From CAZZKF01 sp964654995 (GTDB taxonomy: Bacteria; Pseudomonadota; Alphaproteobacteria; CAZZKF01), in the NCBI GenBank assembly GCA_964654995.1, contig CAZZKF010000009.1, forward strand, positions 1 to 51,549: a stretch of 51,549 nt of DNA, written 5' to 3'. This document shows, one piece after another, positions 17,630 to 25,876 of the stretch. Under the pieces are notes generated by a model. It ran no database searches. It was not told where the DNA came from and saw nothing but the letters and a program-made list of their open reading frames with translations. How positions within the stretch are numbered: position 1 is the first letter of the stretch; each line of letters begins with the position of its first letter. The position numbers and the translations under genes are program-made.

Positions 17630-18249
17630 GGGCCAAGGCTAGCACCGGGGAAAGAACAGAACAAGAACATTATCGGGTCTGAACAGTCTCCGCCGGGCGG
17701 AAACCAGGCCGTCAGACCGGGTTCCAATGACTCGCGGCGGGGCCTGCAGGGTGGGACATATTGTCTCGGGAAAACCGCGCAAAGGCGCTGAATTCGGCAA
17801 TCGCCGGCCATTATCCATAGAAATTATACGTGTATTCACCTATGGCGCTAGGAAAATGCTCCAATTTACAGGGGTAACCCGCGAGCTTAGCGTGAATTGA
17901 CCAAAGTCAGATATGACTTCACCGGGTGTTGGCAAGGTGGGCGGTGCGGCTGCATCGTCCGTCGTGCTGAAGGGGGAGGAGAGTGTCGGGCACGCCAACC
18001 GGCGGGTTGGTGAAAGGTTGTGGTCGGACCGGATCATGGTAGACCTCGACCTCGAGAGCCGGGCACCGCACTTCCCGAACCAAAGAAGTGGAGGGAGGAC
18101 CCTGTGATTTCGCTTCTGTTTCCCGTCCGCGATGGCCGCGGTTGTCGGCAGCTTCGCCCTGGCTCCTGGCGTCGGACGGGTTGCATGGTGGTGGTGCCCT
18201 CGCCGGGCATGCACGCGAGTGACGTGCGGGCCTCGGGGCGGGGGGAGGC
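17630..18249. other. Long intergenic region and leader of the 18250-25123 operon
   Basis: No convincing gene is seen in these 620 bases; the short frames present have arginine- and proline-rich translations typical of shadows. The region holds the shared element described separately at 17839-17869, leaving a leader of roughly 380 bases before the lipoprotein gene. The ten-mer GCGAGCTTAG at 17881-17890 recurs at 25206-25215 next to the second copy of that element. Confidence 0.6.
17839..17869 (+). promoter_or_regulatory. Shared regulatory element, copy A
   Basis: CCTA-N6-TAGG (17839-17852), eight bases, then CCAATTTAC (17861-17869). The half-sites CCTA and TAGG form a dyad. The same TA-N6-TAGG-N8-CCAATTTAC arrangement is found at 25225-25255 and 30592-30622. 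It lies ahead of the lipoprotein/RND/DUF1302/DUF1329 operon and is a candidate target for the response regulator encoded at 28318-28944. Confidence 0.7.
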
Positions 18250-19275
18250 ATGATGCGTCCGGGACGGGCCCTCGGTCTGCTCATCGGCGGTTTGTCGTTG
18301 GTCGTTCTTCTCGGTTGTGAGGCCAAGCCGGATCTCAGCCGGGTCGACACTGAGCGCGCACGCATCACCAAACGTTTCGATCAGTTTCAGGGCCTGGCAC
18401 GGACCGCCGACGTGATTGTTGCGGTCGGGGCCCGTGGCGCCGTCGTGGCCAGCGACGATGGTGGCAAGACCTGGCGCCGGGAAAATCTGCGCATCCCCGA
18501 CACCATCACCACGCCGACGCTGATCGGCGTCACCGCCTGCCCGGACGGGCGCCTGGTTGCCCTGGATGCCGGGCGGCGCGTGTGGATCTCCGAGGATGCC
18601 GCCCGGACCTGGACGGCAAAGGACCTGCCGACGCCCGAAAATCCGATGGCACTTACCTGCGATCCTGGAGGGCGGATCTGGGTCGTCGCCAGTTTCTCGA
18701 CGATCCTGACCAGTGCGGATAATGGCGAGAGCTGGTCACAGACCTCGTTTGACGACGATTTGATGTTCACCACGATCCAGTTCCTCGACGCCAAACAAGG
18801 CGTCATCACCGGCGAGTTCGGGGCGGTGCTGACGACCCTGGATGGCGGTGCGACCTGGAACCGGGATCATGTGATCCCCAACGAGTTTTATCCGCAAGGG
18901 GCCTATTTCGCGACCCTTGACGAAGGCTGGGTGGCGGGTCTCAACGGCGCCATTCTGTATACCCGCGATGGCGGCGCCCACTGGACGCATGAGACCACCG
19001 GCGTCGGCGTGCCGCTGTATGCCTTTGCCGTTGACGGCGAGCGGCTCTACGCGCTGGGCGGCTTCGGAACCGTGATCGCGCGGACCGGAAACACCTGGCA
19101 GGCAATACCCGAGCGTGCCGGACCCGCATATTTGCGTGCTGCGCTGTTTCTTGATGACGGGCGCCTGCTGGTGGCCGGCGGTGCCGGCACCTTGCGCACC
19201 GTGTCGGTCGATCGCGCTGCGGCGGTGCCGGCGGAAAGAAATGAAAACGGGAAGGGACGCCAGGCTTCGCCCTGA
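18250..19275 (+). CDS. YCF48/Asp-box beta-propeller lipoprotein
   Basis: A 341-residue secreted lipoprotein. The signal peptide ends in a lipobox, VVLLGC, with the lipidated cysteine near residue 22. The mature part is a beta-propeller with at least five Asp-box turns, for example SDDGGKTW, SADNGESW, TLDGGATW and TRDGGAHW, as in YCF48/BNR proteins. YCF48 in plants and cyanobacteria is a photosystem assembly factor, but proteobacterial homologues beside RND and DUF1302 genes are of unknown role, presumably envelope scaffolding. GGGGGAGG lies directly before ATG 18250; ATG 18253 is equally possible. It is first in the operon behind element A. Confidence 0.85.
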   Translation: MMRPGRALGLLIGGLSLVVLLGCEAKPDLSRVDTERARITKRFDQFQGLARTADVIVAVGARGAVVASDDGGKTWRRENLRIPDTITTPTLIGVTACPDGRLVALDAGRRVWISEDAARTWTAKDLPTPENPMALTCDPGGRIWVVASFSTILTSADNGESWSQTSFDDDLMFTTIQFLDAKQGVITGEFGAVLTTLDGGATWNRDHVIPNEFYPQGAYFATLDEGWVAGLNGAILYTRDGGAHWTHETTGVGVPLYAFAVDGERLYALGGFGTVIARTGNTWQAIPERAGPAYLRAALFLDDGRLLVAGGAGTLRTVSVDRAAAVPAERNENGKGRQASP

Positions 19276-19344
19276 GGCGCGAGACCGGCAAGCGCGCCGG
19301 CGGAGCTTTCCTTTTGGCGCACGGGCAGAACGGAAACGGATGTA

Positions 19345-21732
19345 ATGTCGAAATTTACCCACGCGCTTCGTAACATCGACGACTTCCTGTTCAGCCGTCG
19401 ATGGCTGTCGCTGGTCGTCATTCTGCTGATTACAGTGTTTTTCGCGATCCGGATTCCGGGGGTGCAGATCTATTCGGACTTTGCCGATCTGCTGCCCCAG
19501 AAACATCCATACATCAAGCTCCACAACCAGATCCGGGACGTCTTTGGCGGCGCCAACATCGTCATTGTCGGTGTCGAGGTCAAGGACGGCACGATCTTTA
19601 CCAATGAGACTCTGGCGCTTATTTACCGGCTGACCCAGGCGGTCGACAGCCTGCCCGGCGTCAACCACAACCTGGTGTCCTCGCTGACCCACCGCACGGT
19701 GCGCAAGGTGTGGCTGAACGAGACCGGTTCGATCATCTCGGATCCCTATTACGACCCGCGGCGCACCGATCTGACCCAGGCCGAGCTGGATGCCATGCGC
19801 AACGACGTGCTCGCCGATCCGCGGGTCTACGGGCTGCTGGTGTCACCTGACCTTAAATCGGCGCTGATCAAGGCCCAGCTCAACGAGGGCTCGCTCGATT
19901 ACAAGGCCACCTTCGAGAAGCTGCAGAAAATCCGGGCCGCCGAAGAAGCCAACGGCAAGGCCGCCGGCGTGTCCATCTATGCCACCGGCCAGCCGGTGCT
20001 GATCGGCTGGGTCTACACCTATCTGGGCGAGCTGCTGCAGATCTTTCTCTACACCCTGGTCATCATGTTCGGGCTTCTGGTGCTGTACTTCCGGCGGCTT
20101 TACGGTGTCATGGTGCCGTTGATCGGGGTGACGCTGTCGGCGATCTGGGGCATGGGAATTATTTCGCTCCTGGGCTACAACCTCGATCCGCTGACCCTGG
20201 TTATTCCGTTCCTGATTCTCGCCCGCTCGCTGTCCCACGGGATCCAGTTGGTCGAACGATATTACGGCGAACTGGAGATCGTCCGGGACTCGCGACAGGC
20301 CGCCCGTCAGACCTTCGACAGCCTGTTCCGACCCGGGTCCCTGGGCGTCGTCTCGGACGCCATCGGCCTGTCGCTGATCATGCTGGGTTCGATCCCGATC
20401 AACACCAAGCTGTCGCACTACGCTTCGCTATGGGCGCTTTCGGTGATCATCAACGTGCTGCTGTTCGTGCCGCTGCTGCTTTCCGTCCTGCCGCAGCCGC
20501 GAAACGCCGACCTGAAGCATGGAGCCTTTCGCTCGGCCCTGGCCGGGCTCGGAGACTTCGTTGCCAGCCGCAAGGGCGCGGTGGCGATTCTGGTGGCCGT
20601 GGTCGGTCTCTATTTCGTCGGCGGCTATTACAGTTCGTGGGTGCAGATCGGAGACTCGAAGCCGGGCTCGCCGCTCCTGTATCCGGACCACGACTACAAC
20701 GTCTCATCGAAGGCCATCAACGCCCGGTTCCCCGGCTCCGAGGAGCTCTATATCGTCGCCCGCACCGACAAGAAGGGCGGGCTGAAACGACCCGAGGTCC
20801 TGTACGCGCTGGAGGACTTCCAGGCCTACATGATGGACGATCCGGAACTGGGCGGGACCAAGGGGCTGCCCGACCTGATCAAGCAGGTCAATCGCCTGCT
20901 GCACAACGACGATCCACGCTGGTCGGTCATTCCCGACAGCGATGCCTATGTCGGCGGCCTGATGTTCGCCTATATGGCATCGAGCCCGATTCCCGGGGCG
21001 CTGAAGGAATTCCTCAACCCCGAGGAAACCGAAGCCAACATGGTGTTCTATTACAAGGATCACCGCGGCGAGACGATCAAGCGGGCAATCTCCATGGTCA
21101 AGGCCTGGGCGGCCGATGTCGGCAATCGGGTCGATGGCTTGAGCATCCAACTGGCGGGCGGCATCGTCGGTGTGACCGCGGCGATCAACGATGCTGTTTT
21201 TACCACCAACATGATCGTCGTGCCGCTGGTGCTGCTGCTGATCTTCATTTCCGTCACGCTCTTCTACTGGTCGTGGCATGCCGGCTGGCTGATGTTCCTG
21301 GCGATGTCGTTCGCCACCATCCTGAGCTATGCCTATCTGGGCTTCAAAGGCATCGGCCTCAATATCAACACGGTGCCGATCATCGCCGTCGGCATTGGCG
21401 TCGGCATCGACTATTCGATCTACATGATGGATCGGGTTCGTGAGGAAATGGCGCTGTGCGGCAATCTGATCCAGTCCGTGAAGCGGGCCGTGAGCACCAC
21501 CGGCCTGGCCATCCTGGTGACCGCAACGACCCTGGTTTCCGGTGTCATCTTGTGGGTTTTCATGTCGACCCTGCGATTCCAGGCCGATGCCGCGCTGCTG
21601 TTGTCGGTGATGATCGTGCTGAACATGCTGGCGGCGATGTTCCTGGTGCCGGCATGGATCGTTCTGTTCAAGCCGAAATTCATTACGGCCGCTTATGGCC
21701 AGGAGGATGGCCTGCTCGAGGCGGCCCAGTAA
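19345..21732 (+). CDS. MMPL/HpnN-type RND family transporter
   Basis: A 795-residue inner-membrane protein with the RND layout: a first membrane helix (about 17-36), a periplasmic domain (about 37-220), five to six helices (about 225-385 and 400-420), a second periplasmic domain (about 425-620) and a final helix bundle containing GVGIGVDYS-like GIGVGIDYSIYMM (about 680-692). It belongs with MMPL, HpnN and other predicted lipid or hydrophobic-compound exporters/importers and not with the drug-efflux AcrB type, and no membrane-fusion or TolC partner is adjacent. Placement between the lipoprotein and DUF1302 genes suggests movement of a hydrophobic compound across the envelope. Confidence 0.88.
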   Translation: MSKFTHALRNIDDFLFSRRWLSLVVILLITVFFAIRIPGVQIYSDFADLLPQKHPYIKLHNQIRDVFGGANIVIVGVEVKDGTIFTNETLALIYRLTQAVDSLPGVNHNLVSSLTHRTVRKVWLNETGSIISDPYYDPRRTDLTQAELDAMRNDVLADPRVYGLLVSPDLKSALIKAQLNEGSLDYKATFEKLQKIRAAEEANGKAAGVSIYATGQPVLIGWVYTYLGELLQIFLYTLVIMFGLLVLYFRRLYGVMVPLIGVTLSAIWGMGIISLLGYNLDPLTLVIPFLILARSLSHGIQLVERYYGELEIVRDSRQAARQTFDSLFRPGSLGVVSDAIGLSLIMLGSIPINTKLSHYASLWALSVIINVLLFVPLLLSVLPQPRNADLKHGAFRSALAGLGDFVASRKGAVAILVAVVGLYFVGGYYSSWVQIGDSKPGSPLLYPDHDYNVSSKAINARFPGSEELYIVARTDKKGGLKRPEVLYALEDFQAYMMDDPELGGTKGLPDLIKQVNRLLHNDDPRWSVIPDSDAYVGGLMFAYMASSPIPGALKEFLNPEETEANMVFYYKDHRGETIKRAISMVKAWAADVGNRVDGLSIQLAGGIVGVTAAINDAVFTTNMIVVPLVLLLIFISVTLFYWSWHAGWLMFLAMSFATILSYAYLGFKGIGLNINTVPIIAVGIGVGIDYSIYMMDRVREEMALCGNLIQSVKRAVSTTGLAILVTATTLVSGVILWVFMSTLRFQADAALLLSVMIVLNMLAAMFLVPAWIVLFKPKFITAAYGQEDGLLEAAQ

Positions 21733-21826
21733 CAGATGCAGTAACAGGTGATGAAACGCTAGCCACACGCTCCACGTGATCCAGTACCCATTTGATCGGG
21801 GGCATGTTTAAATGCGGGAGGAAATT

Positions 21827-23794
21827 ATGAGGGATGGATTTATCAGGCTTTCGGCGCTGATTCTGGCCGTTGCCTTCATCGGCAGCGTCGAGGTCCCGGT
21901 CATGGCGGCCGATACGTCGGTCAGTGGCTTTATCGAGAACGCCACCTTTGCGCGCCGCGGCATCGGTCTGTCCAAGGCGCGGAACACCGCCCAGATCGAA
22001 ATCGACAGCGATTTCGGAGCCGCCGGTTTCTGGTCCAGCTTCTCGTTTCACGCCACGCTGCGCGGCACCTATGACGCGGTTTACGACCTGAACGATCAGG
22101 ACTACGGCGATTCCGCCGGTGGCCCCGTCCTGATCGAGAACATTGGCGGACCGGTCATCGGCATGCCGGCGGCGGTGCCCCATGGCGGCGGCATCAACCT
22201 TCCCATCGGCGGCTTCGACCTCGCCGCCAACCCCAACGAGGGGCTGATGGTTCTGGGCGAGCCCTTGCATGCCACCGAAGGCGGGCTGGCGTTTGCGGTG
22301 CCGGTGCGTCCCTGCAATGTCGACTCCCGGGGCTGCATTCCCGGTTATCTGGACTTTTCCGAAAATGAATTGCGGTTTCCGGAATTCAACGACCGGCTCG
22401 ATTTCCTGCGCGAGGTTTATGTCGACGCCGTCTCGAGGCTCGATAATGGCGACGAAATCGATATTCGTCTCGGGCGTCAGCAGGTGGTGTGGGGCCGCAC
22501 CGATCTGTTCCGGGTGCTCGATGTCATCAACCCGGTCGACTACTCGCGCAACAACATCTACGACGAGCTCGAGGATATCCGCATTCCGATGTGGATTCTG
22601 CAGGCCGAATATCGCTTCGGCCCGACCGGTGTCTTCGACGATCTGAACATCTCGGTGGTCTGGAACTTCGACAAGTTCCGGCCCAGCAACCTCGGCCAGG
22701 GCGGCACCCCCAACCGCATCCTCGATGCCGGACAATTCTTCCGGGGCATGAAGAACTGCTGGGACAACGGCTGCACGGTGGCCAACTTCGCGCCCGTCGA
22801 TCCGACCAATCCGGCGCTCGGGCTTCTGGCGACCAACTTCGCACCGGGCATCATCGGCATCCGTCAGGCGGTTCTGCCCAAGTGGAAGCTTGATAACACC
22901 CAGATCGGGGTCAAGCTCGAAGGCGTGTTCCGGGGCGTCGGCTTTTCGCTCAATTACCTCAACTTCCTGGCGCAACTGCCGACACTCAGGGGCGGCGTCC
23001 CGGCTCTCAATCCGTTCGCACCATTCACCGGCCCCGATTGTGTCGGTCCGCTGGCGGCTGTCGGTTGTCCGCTGCCGGCCGATTTCGAAGCCCGGCCGCG
23101 CCCCTATCTGGTGGCCTTTGATCTGGCCTTCCCCCGGGTCAAGCTGTATGGCGGATCGCTCGACTTCTATGTCGATTCGATCAAGTCGGTGTTCCGCGTC
23201 GAGTTCGCCTATACGACCGGCGAGGAATTCGCCAACACATTGCGCCCGGAGCTGTTTTCGAAATCCGACGTGATCCGTTACGTGATCGGCTGGGACCGGG
23301 ATACCTTCATCCCCTTCCTCAACCGGCGCAAGGCGTTCACCATCTCGGCGCAGCTTTTCGGCCAGCACATTCTGGACCATGAGCTGCAACAGGGACCGCT
23401 CGGCCTGGTCGGGATGCCCGACTGGAAAAGCAACTGGATCGCCACCCTGCTGTTCAAGGGCTGGTGGATGCAGAACCGGCTGAGCCCCCAGATTCTCAGT
23501 GCCTGGGACATTCGTGCCGGCGCCGTGACCATCGCCCCGTCAATCGACTGGCTGATCACCGACAACTGGCGGCTCATCTTGGGCGCCAACTTCAAGGTCG
23601 GGAATGGTGCCCGCAAGTTCGACGACTGTCGTTCATGCAACCCGTTCCCGCCGTTTACCGCCGCGCCCGGGCAGGTGGCCCCGGGATCCGCCGGACTGGG
23701 TGGTTTCGAGCCTTTGGGCCGGTTCCGTGCCGGACCGTTGGGCATGGCCCAGAGAGAAGACGAGATTCAGCTCATTCTGAGATACCGGTTCTGA
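21827..23794 (+). CDS. DUF1302 family outer-membrane protein
   Basis: A protein of about 655 residues with a signal peptide (about 1-28, ending VMAAD) and a beta-rich body ending in an aromatic residue (QLILRYRF), as expected of an outer-membrane barrel. The DUF1302 hallmark RLGRQQVVWGRTDLF followed by VLDVINPVDYSRNN is present (about 208-238). ATG 21827 is chosen as GGGAGGAA lies five to six bases upstream; an ATG at 21812 is too early. DUF1302 genes usually sit with DUF1329 and RND genes, often in steroid, terpenoid or aromatic degradation loci, and are presumed to let hydrophobic substrates through the outer membrane. Confidence 0.87.
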   Translation: MRDGFIRLSALILAVAFIGSVEVPVMAADTSVSGFIENATFARRGIGLSKARNTAQIEIDSDFGAAGFWSSFSFHATLRGTYDAVYDLNDQDYGDSAGGPVLIENIGGPVIGMPAAVPHGGGINLPIGGFDLAANPNEGLMVLGEPLHATEGGLAFAVPVRPCNVDSRGCIPGYLDFSENELRFPEFNDRLDFLREVYVDAVSRLDNGDEIDIRLGRQQVVWGRTDLFRVLDVINPVDYSRNNIYDELEDIRIPMWILQAEYRFGPTGVFDDLNISVVWNFDKFRPSNLGQGGTPNRILDAGQFFRGMKNCWDNGCTVANFAPVDPTNPALGLLATNFAPGIIGIRQAVLPKWKLDNTQIGVKLEGVFRGVGFSLNYLNFLAQLPTLRGGVPALNPFAPFTGPDCVGPLAAVGCPLPADFEARPRPYLVAFDLAFPRVKLYGGSLDFYVDSIKSVFRVEFAYTTGEEFANTLRPELFSKSDVIRYVIGWDRDTFIPFLNRRKAFTISAQLFGQHILDHELQQGPLGLVGMPDWKSNWIATLLFKGWWMQNRLSPQILSAWDIRAGAVTIAPSIDWLITDNWRLILGANFKVGNGARKFDDCRSCNPFPPFTAAPGQVAPGSAGLGGFEPLGRFRAGPLGMAQREDEIQLILRYRF

Positions 23795-23812
23795 CCGACA
23801 GGAGACGTTCAC

Positions 23813-25123
23813 ATGAAACGAATGACCATTGGACTCATCACCGTCGCCGCATTGGCGCTTGGCGGTACCGCCTGGTCCGCGACCATGGAGGATCTGGAGA
23901 ACTCCTTCTATCCCTATCGCAACTGGACGCCGACCCATGACTTCGCCAAGCCCGGCGTGGTGATCAACAAGGACAATGTCGAGCAGGCGAAAGATGTGCT
24001 GGCCCTGGGCATGTATCAGCACATCAAGGATGGCTGGGTCGAAATCACGGTCGGCGAGACAACTGATTTCGCGCTCTCCAAGAACTATGTCGAGGCAACC
24101 CGCAAGCATCTCAACGAACCAAAGCTGGGCGAAAAGGTGGGCGAACTGATCGGCTACACCGCCGGCCGGCCGTTTCCTTACGAGCCGAGCCTCGATGACC
24201 CCCGCGCCGGAGAGAAGCTCGCCTGGAACAACAAGTATGGGTACAACCAGGGAGACAATGCGACGCTGGAGCCGTTCTACTGGAAATTCAAGAACATGAA
24301 GACCGGCAAGCTGGAACGTACGCTCAAGTTCAGCTTCCATTTTCTCAACTTCATGCACCGGGTCGACTATGATCCGCGGCCCGAGTTCCCCAACAATCCG
24401 TCGAAGATTTACCGCGCCATCTACATGAAGGTGCTGGAGCCGTTCGATGTGAAGAACACCCAGCTTCTGATCCTCCGTTACGAAGATGATCTGCGCCGCG
24501 ACGATGGCTGGCTGTATCTCGGCTTCCAGCGCCGGGTGCGTCGTCTGGCCACCGGTCAGGTGACCGACTCCTTCCTCGGTTCGGATCTGATGATCGAGGA
24601 CTTCGAGGGCTACAACGGCCGCATCTCGGACCAGAAGTGGACGTACAAGGGAACGATGGTGGCGCTGGCTCCGTTCTACTATCACAATGACATGCCGCTC
24701 ACCAACGAACTCAACGAACCCGACGGCTTTCAGTTCGTGGAATATGGCGGCAAGGGCAACTGTTTCCCCAAGGTCACCTGGCAGCTTCGCAAGACCTATA
24801 TTCTGGAGGCGGTTCCGGTCGACAAGAACAGCCCCATCGGCAAGCGTGTCTTCTACTACGATTCCCAGACCACCAAGCTGTGGTACGTGATGATCTACGA
24901 TCGCAAGGGGGATCTGTGGAAATCGTTCATCATCTCGGCCGCACACTCGGATCACCACCTGCCGGTGAACAAGGGGCTGGGCGTGCCGCTGGATGATTCG
25001 GTGTCGATGATGGACGTCCAGGCCATGCACTGCACGACCTTGCAGTTCAAGGTTCGCTCGACCCCGGAAGGCAATCCGCCAAGCCTGTTCACGGTTCAGA
25101 ACATGCGGGTCAGCGGACGCTGA
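23813..25123 (+). CDS. DUF1329 family periplasmic protein
   Basis: A 436-residue exported protein with a clear signal peptide (about 1-23, ending TAWSA). Family features include the segment RPFPYEPSLDDPRAG (about 120-134) followed by KLAWNNKYGYNQGD, and many aromatic residues. DUF1329 proteins resemble the LolA/LolB lipoprotein-carrier fold, so a role in carrying a hydrophobic molecule between inner and outer membrane is a reasonable inference, not shown. AGGAGA precedes the ATG, 18 bases after the DUF1302 gene; a strong terminator closes the operon. Confidence 0.88.
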   Translation: MKRMTIGLITVAALALGGTAWSATMEDLENSFYPYRNWTPTHDFAKPGVVINKDNVEQAKDVLALGMYQHIKDGWVEITVGETTDFALSKNYVEATRKHLNEPKLGEKVGELIGYTAGRPFPYEPSLDDPRAGEKLAWNNKYGYNQGDNATLEPFYWKFKNMKTGKLERTLKFSFHFLNFMHRVDYDPRPEFPNNPSKIYRAIYMKVLEPFDVKNTQLLILRYEDDLRRDDGWLYLGFQRRVRRLATGQVTDSFLGSDLMIEDFEGYNGRISDQKWTYKGTMVALAPFYYHNDMPLTNELNEPDGFQFVEYGGKGNCFPKVTWQLRKTYILEAVPVDKNSPIGKRVFYYDSQTTKLWYVMIYDRKGDLWKSFIISAAHSDHHLPVNKGLGVPLDDSVSMMDVQAMHCTTLQFKVRSTPEGNPPSLFTVQNMRVSGR

Positions 25124-25161
25124 TACAGTTCCGGTATGGCTTTTGTATCGGGTTTCAACTC

Positions 25162-25180
25162 GGGGGGCTTCGGCCCCCCT
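25162..25180 (+). terminator. Rho-independent terminator after the DUF1329 gene
   Basis: GGGGGGC (25162-25168) and GCCCCCC (25173-25179) form a seven-pair stem capped by a stable TTCG tetraloop, followed by a T-rich stretch (TTATCTTATT). It ends the 18250-25123 operon and separates it from the hydroxylase genes. Confidence 0.85.
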
Positions 25181-25224
25181 TATCTTATTGATAATAAAAA
25201 GAATTGCGAGCTTAGATAAACCTA

Positions 25225-25255
25225 TCTAGGGGTGTAGGCGAAGGCTCCAATTTAC
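25225..25255 (+). promoter_or_regulatory. Shared regulatory element, copy B
   Basis: TCTA-N6-TAGG (25225-25238), eight bases, then CCAATTTAC (25247-25255). An additional overlapping CCTA-TC-TAGG dyad occupies 25221-25230. The element begins 115 bases ahead of the [2Fe-2S] subunit start when measured from its right end, and is likely part of the promoter for the two hydroxylase genes. Confidence 0.7.
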
Positions 25256-25369
25256 CTGTGTTTGCACCATCGCGTAGGTTTGACAATGGGATATCTGCAG
25301 TCGCCGGCCGCAGGCGCTGGCGGGAATCACAAGACAGTTGCAATCCGCAGCGAAAAAGGGGCGAGGACG

Positions 25370-25864
25370 ATGAAATCACGGACCATCACGCTTCAGGTCA
25401 ACGGCGAGGCCTTTTCGCTCACCGTTCCGGTCCACAAGACGTTGCTTGAAGTCCTGCGCGACGATCTCGGGATGACCGACACCAAATATGGCTGCGGGAC
25501 CGGCGAATGCGGGGCATGTACGGTGCTGATGGACGGCAAGACGGTGCTGTCCTGCCTGACGCTGGCAGCCACCGCCGGCGGCCACGAGGTCACCACCGCT
25601 GCCGGCCTTGCTGAAAATGGCGATTTGCACCCGGTCCAGCAGGCGTTTATCGACGAGGCGGCCGTGCAATGCGGCTATTGCACACCGGGTCTGATCGTCA
25701 AGTCGGTGGGGCTGCTCAACAAGAACGCCCATCCCACCGAAGCCGAAATTCGTCGCGAGCTGGAAGGCAACATCTGCCGCTGCACCGGGTACGTCAAGGT
25801 CGTCCGCGCCGTGCAGAAGGCCAGCGAGGTGCTCACCGGTGCGAAGACGGCCGCTGCCGAATAG
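25370..25864 (+). CDS. Molybdenum hydroxylase [2Fe-2S] subunit
   Basis: Small subunit of a three-subunit xanthine-oxidase-family enzyme, carrying electrons from the Mo site to FAD. The plant-ferredoxin-like cluster uses C42, C47, C50 and C62 (GCGTGECGACTVL), and the second cluster uses C101, C104, C136 and C138 (CGYCTPG and ICRCTG). The 164-residue length is normal for CoxS/HcrC/NdhS-type subunits. ATG 25370 is preceded by GGGGCGAGG; a longer frame from 25262 lies in the leader. It is followed after 12 bases by the large-subunit gene, while the FAD subunit is 5 kb away. Confidence 0.93.
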   Translation: MKSRTITLQVNGEAFSLTVPVHKTLLEVLRDDLGMTDTKYGCGTGECGACTVLMDGKTVLSCLTLAATAGGHEVTTAAGLAENGDLHPVQQAFIDEAAVQCGYCTPGLIVKSVGLLNKNAHPTEAEIRRELEGNICRCTGYVKVVRAVQKASEVLTGAKTAAAE

Positions 25865-25876
25865 GGAGGACAGGTG

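Noticed and set aside
17840..18371. Short open frames in the region before the lipoprotein gene
   Set aside because: Compositions are Arg/Pro-rich on both strands, no ribosome binding sites or homologous motifs are seen, and the shared regulatory element occupies the region.
19345..21732. Multidrug-efflux (AcrB-type) transporter
   Set aside because: The protein is about 250 residues shorter than AcrB types, has the MMPL/HpnN helix signature, and no membrane-fusion or TolC-like gene accompanies it.
21683..23389. 568-codon open frame opposite the DUF1302 gene
   Set aside because: The sense strand has a signal peptide, ribosome binding site and DUF1302 hallmarks; the antisense frame has none.
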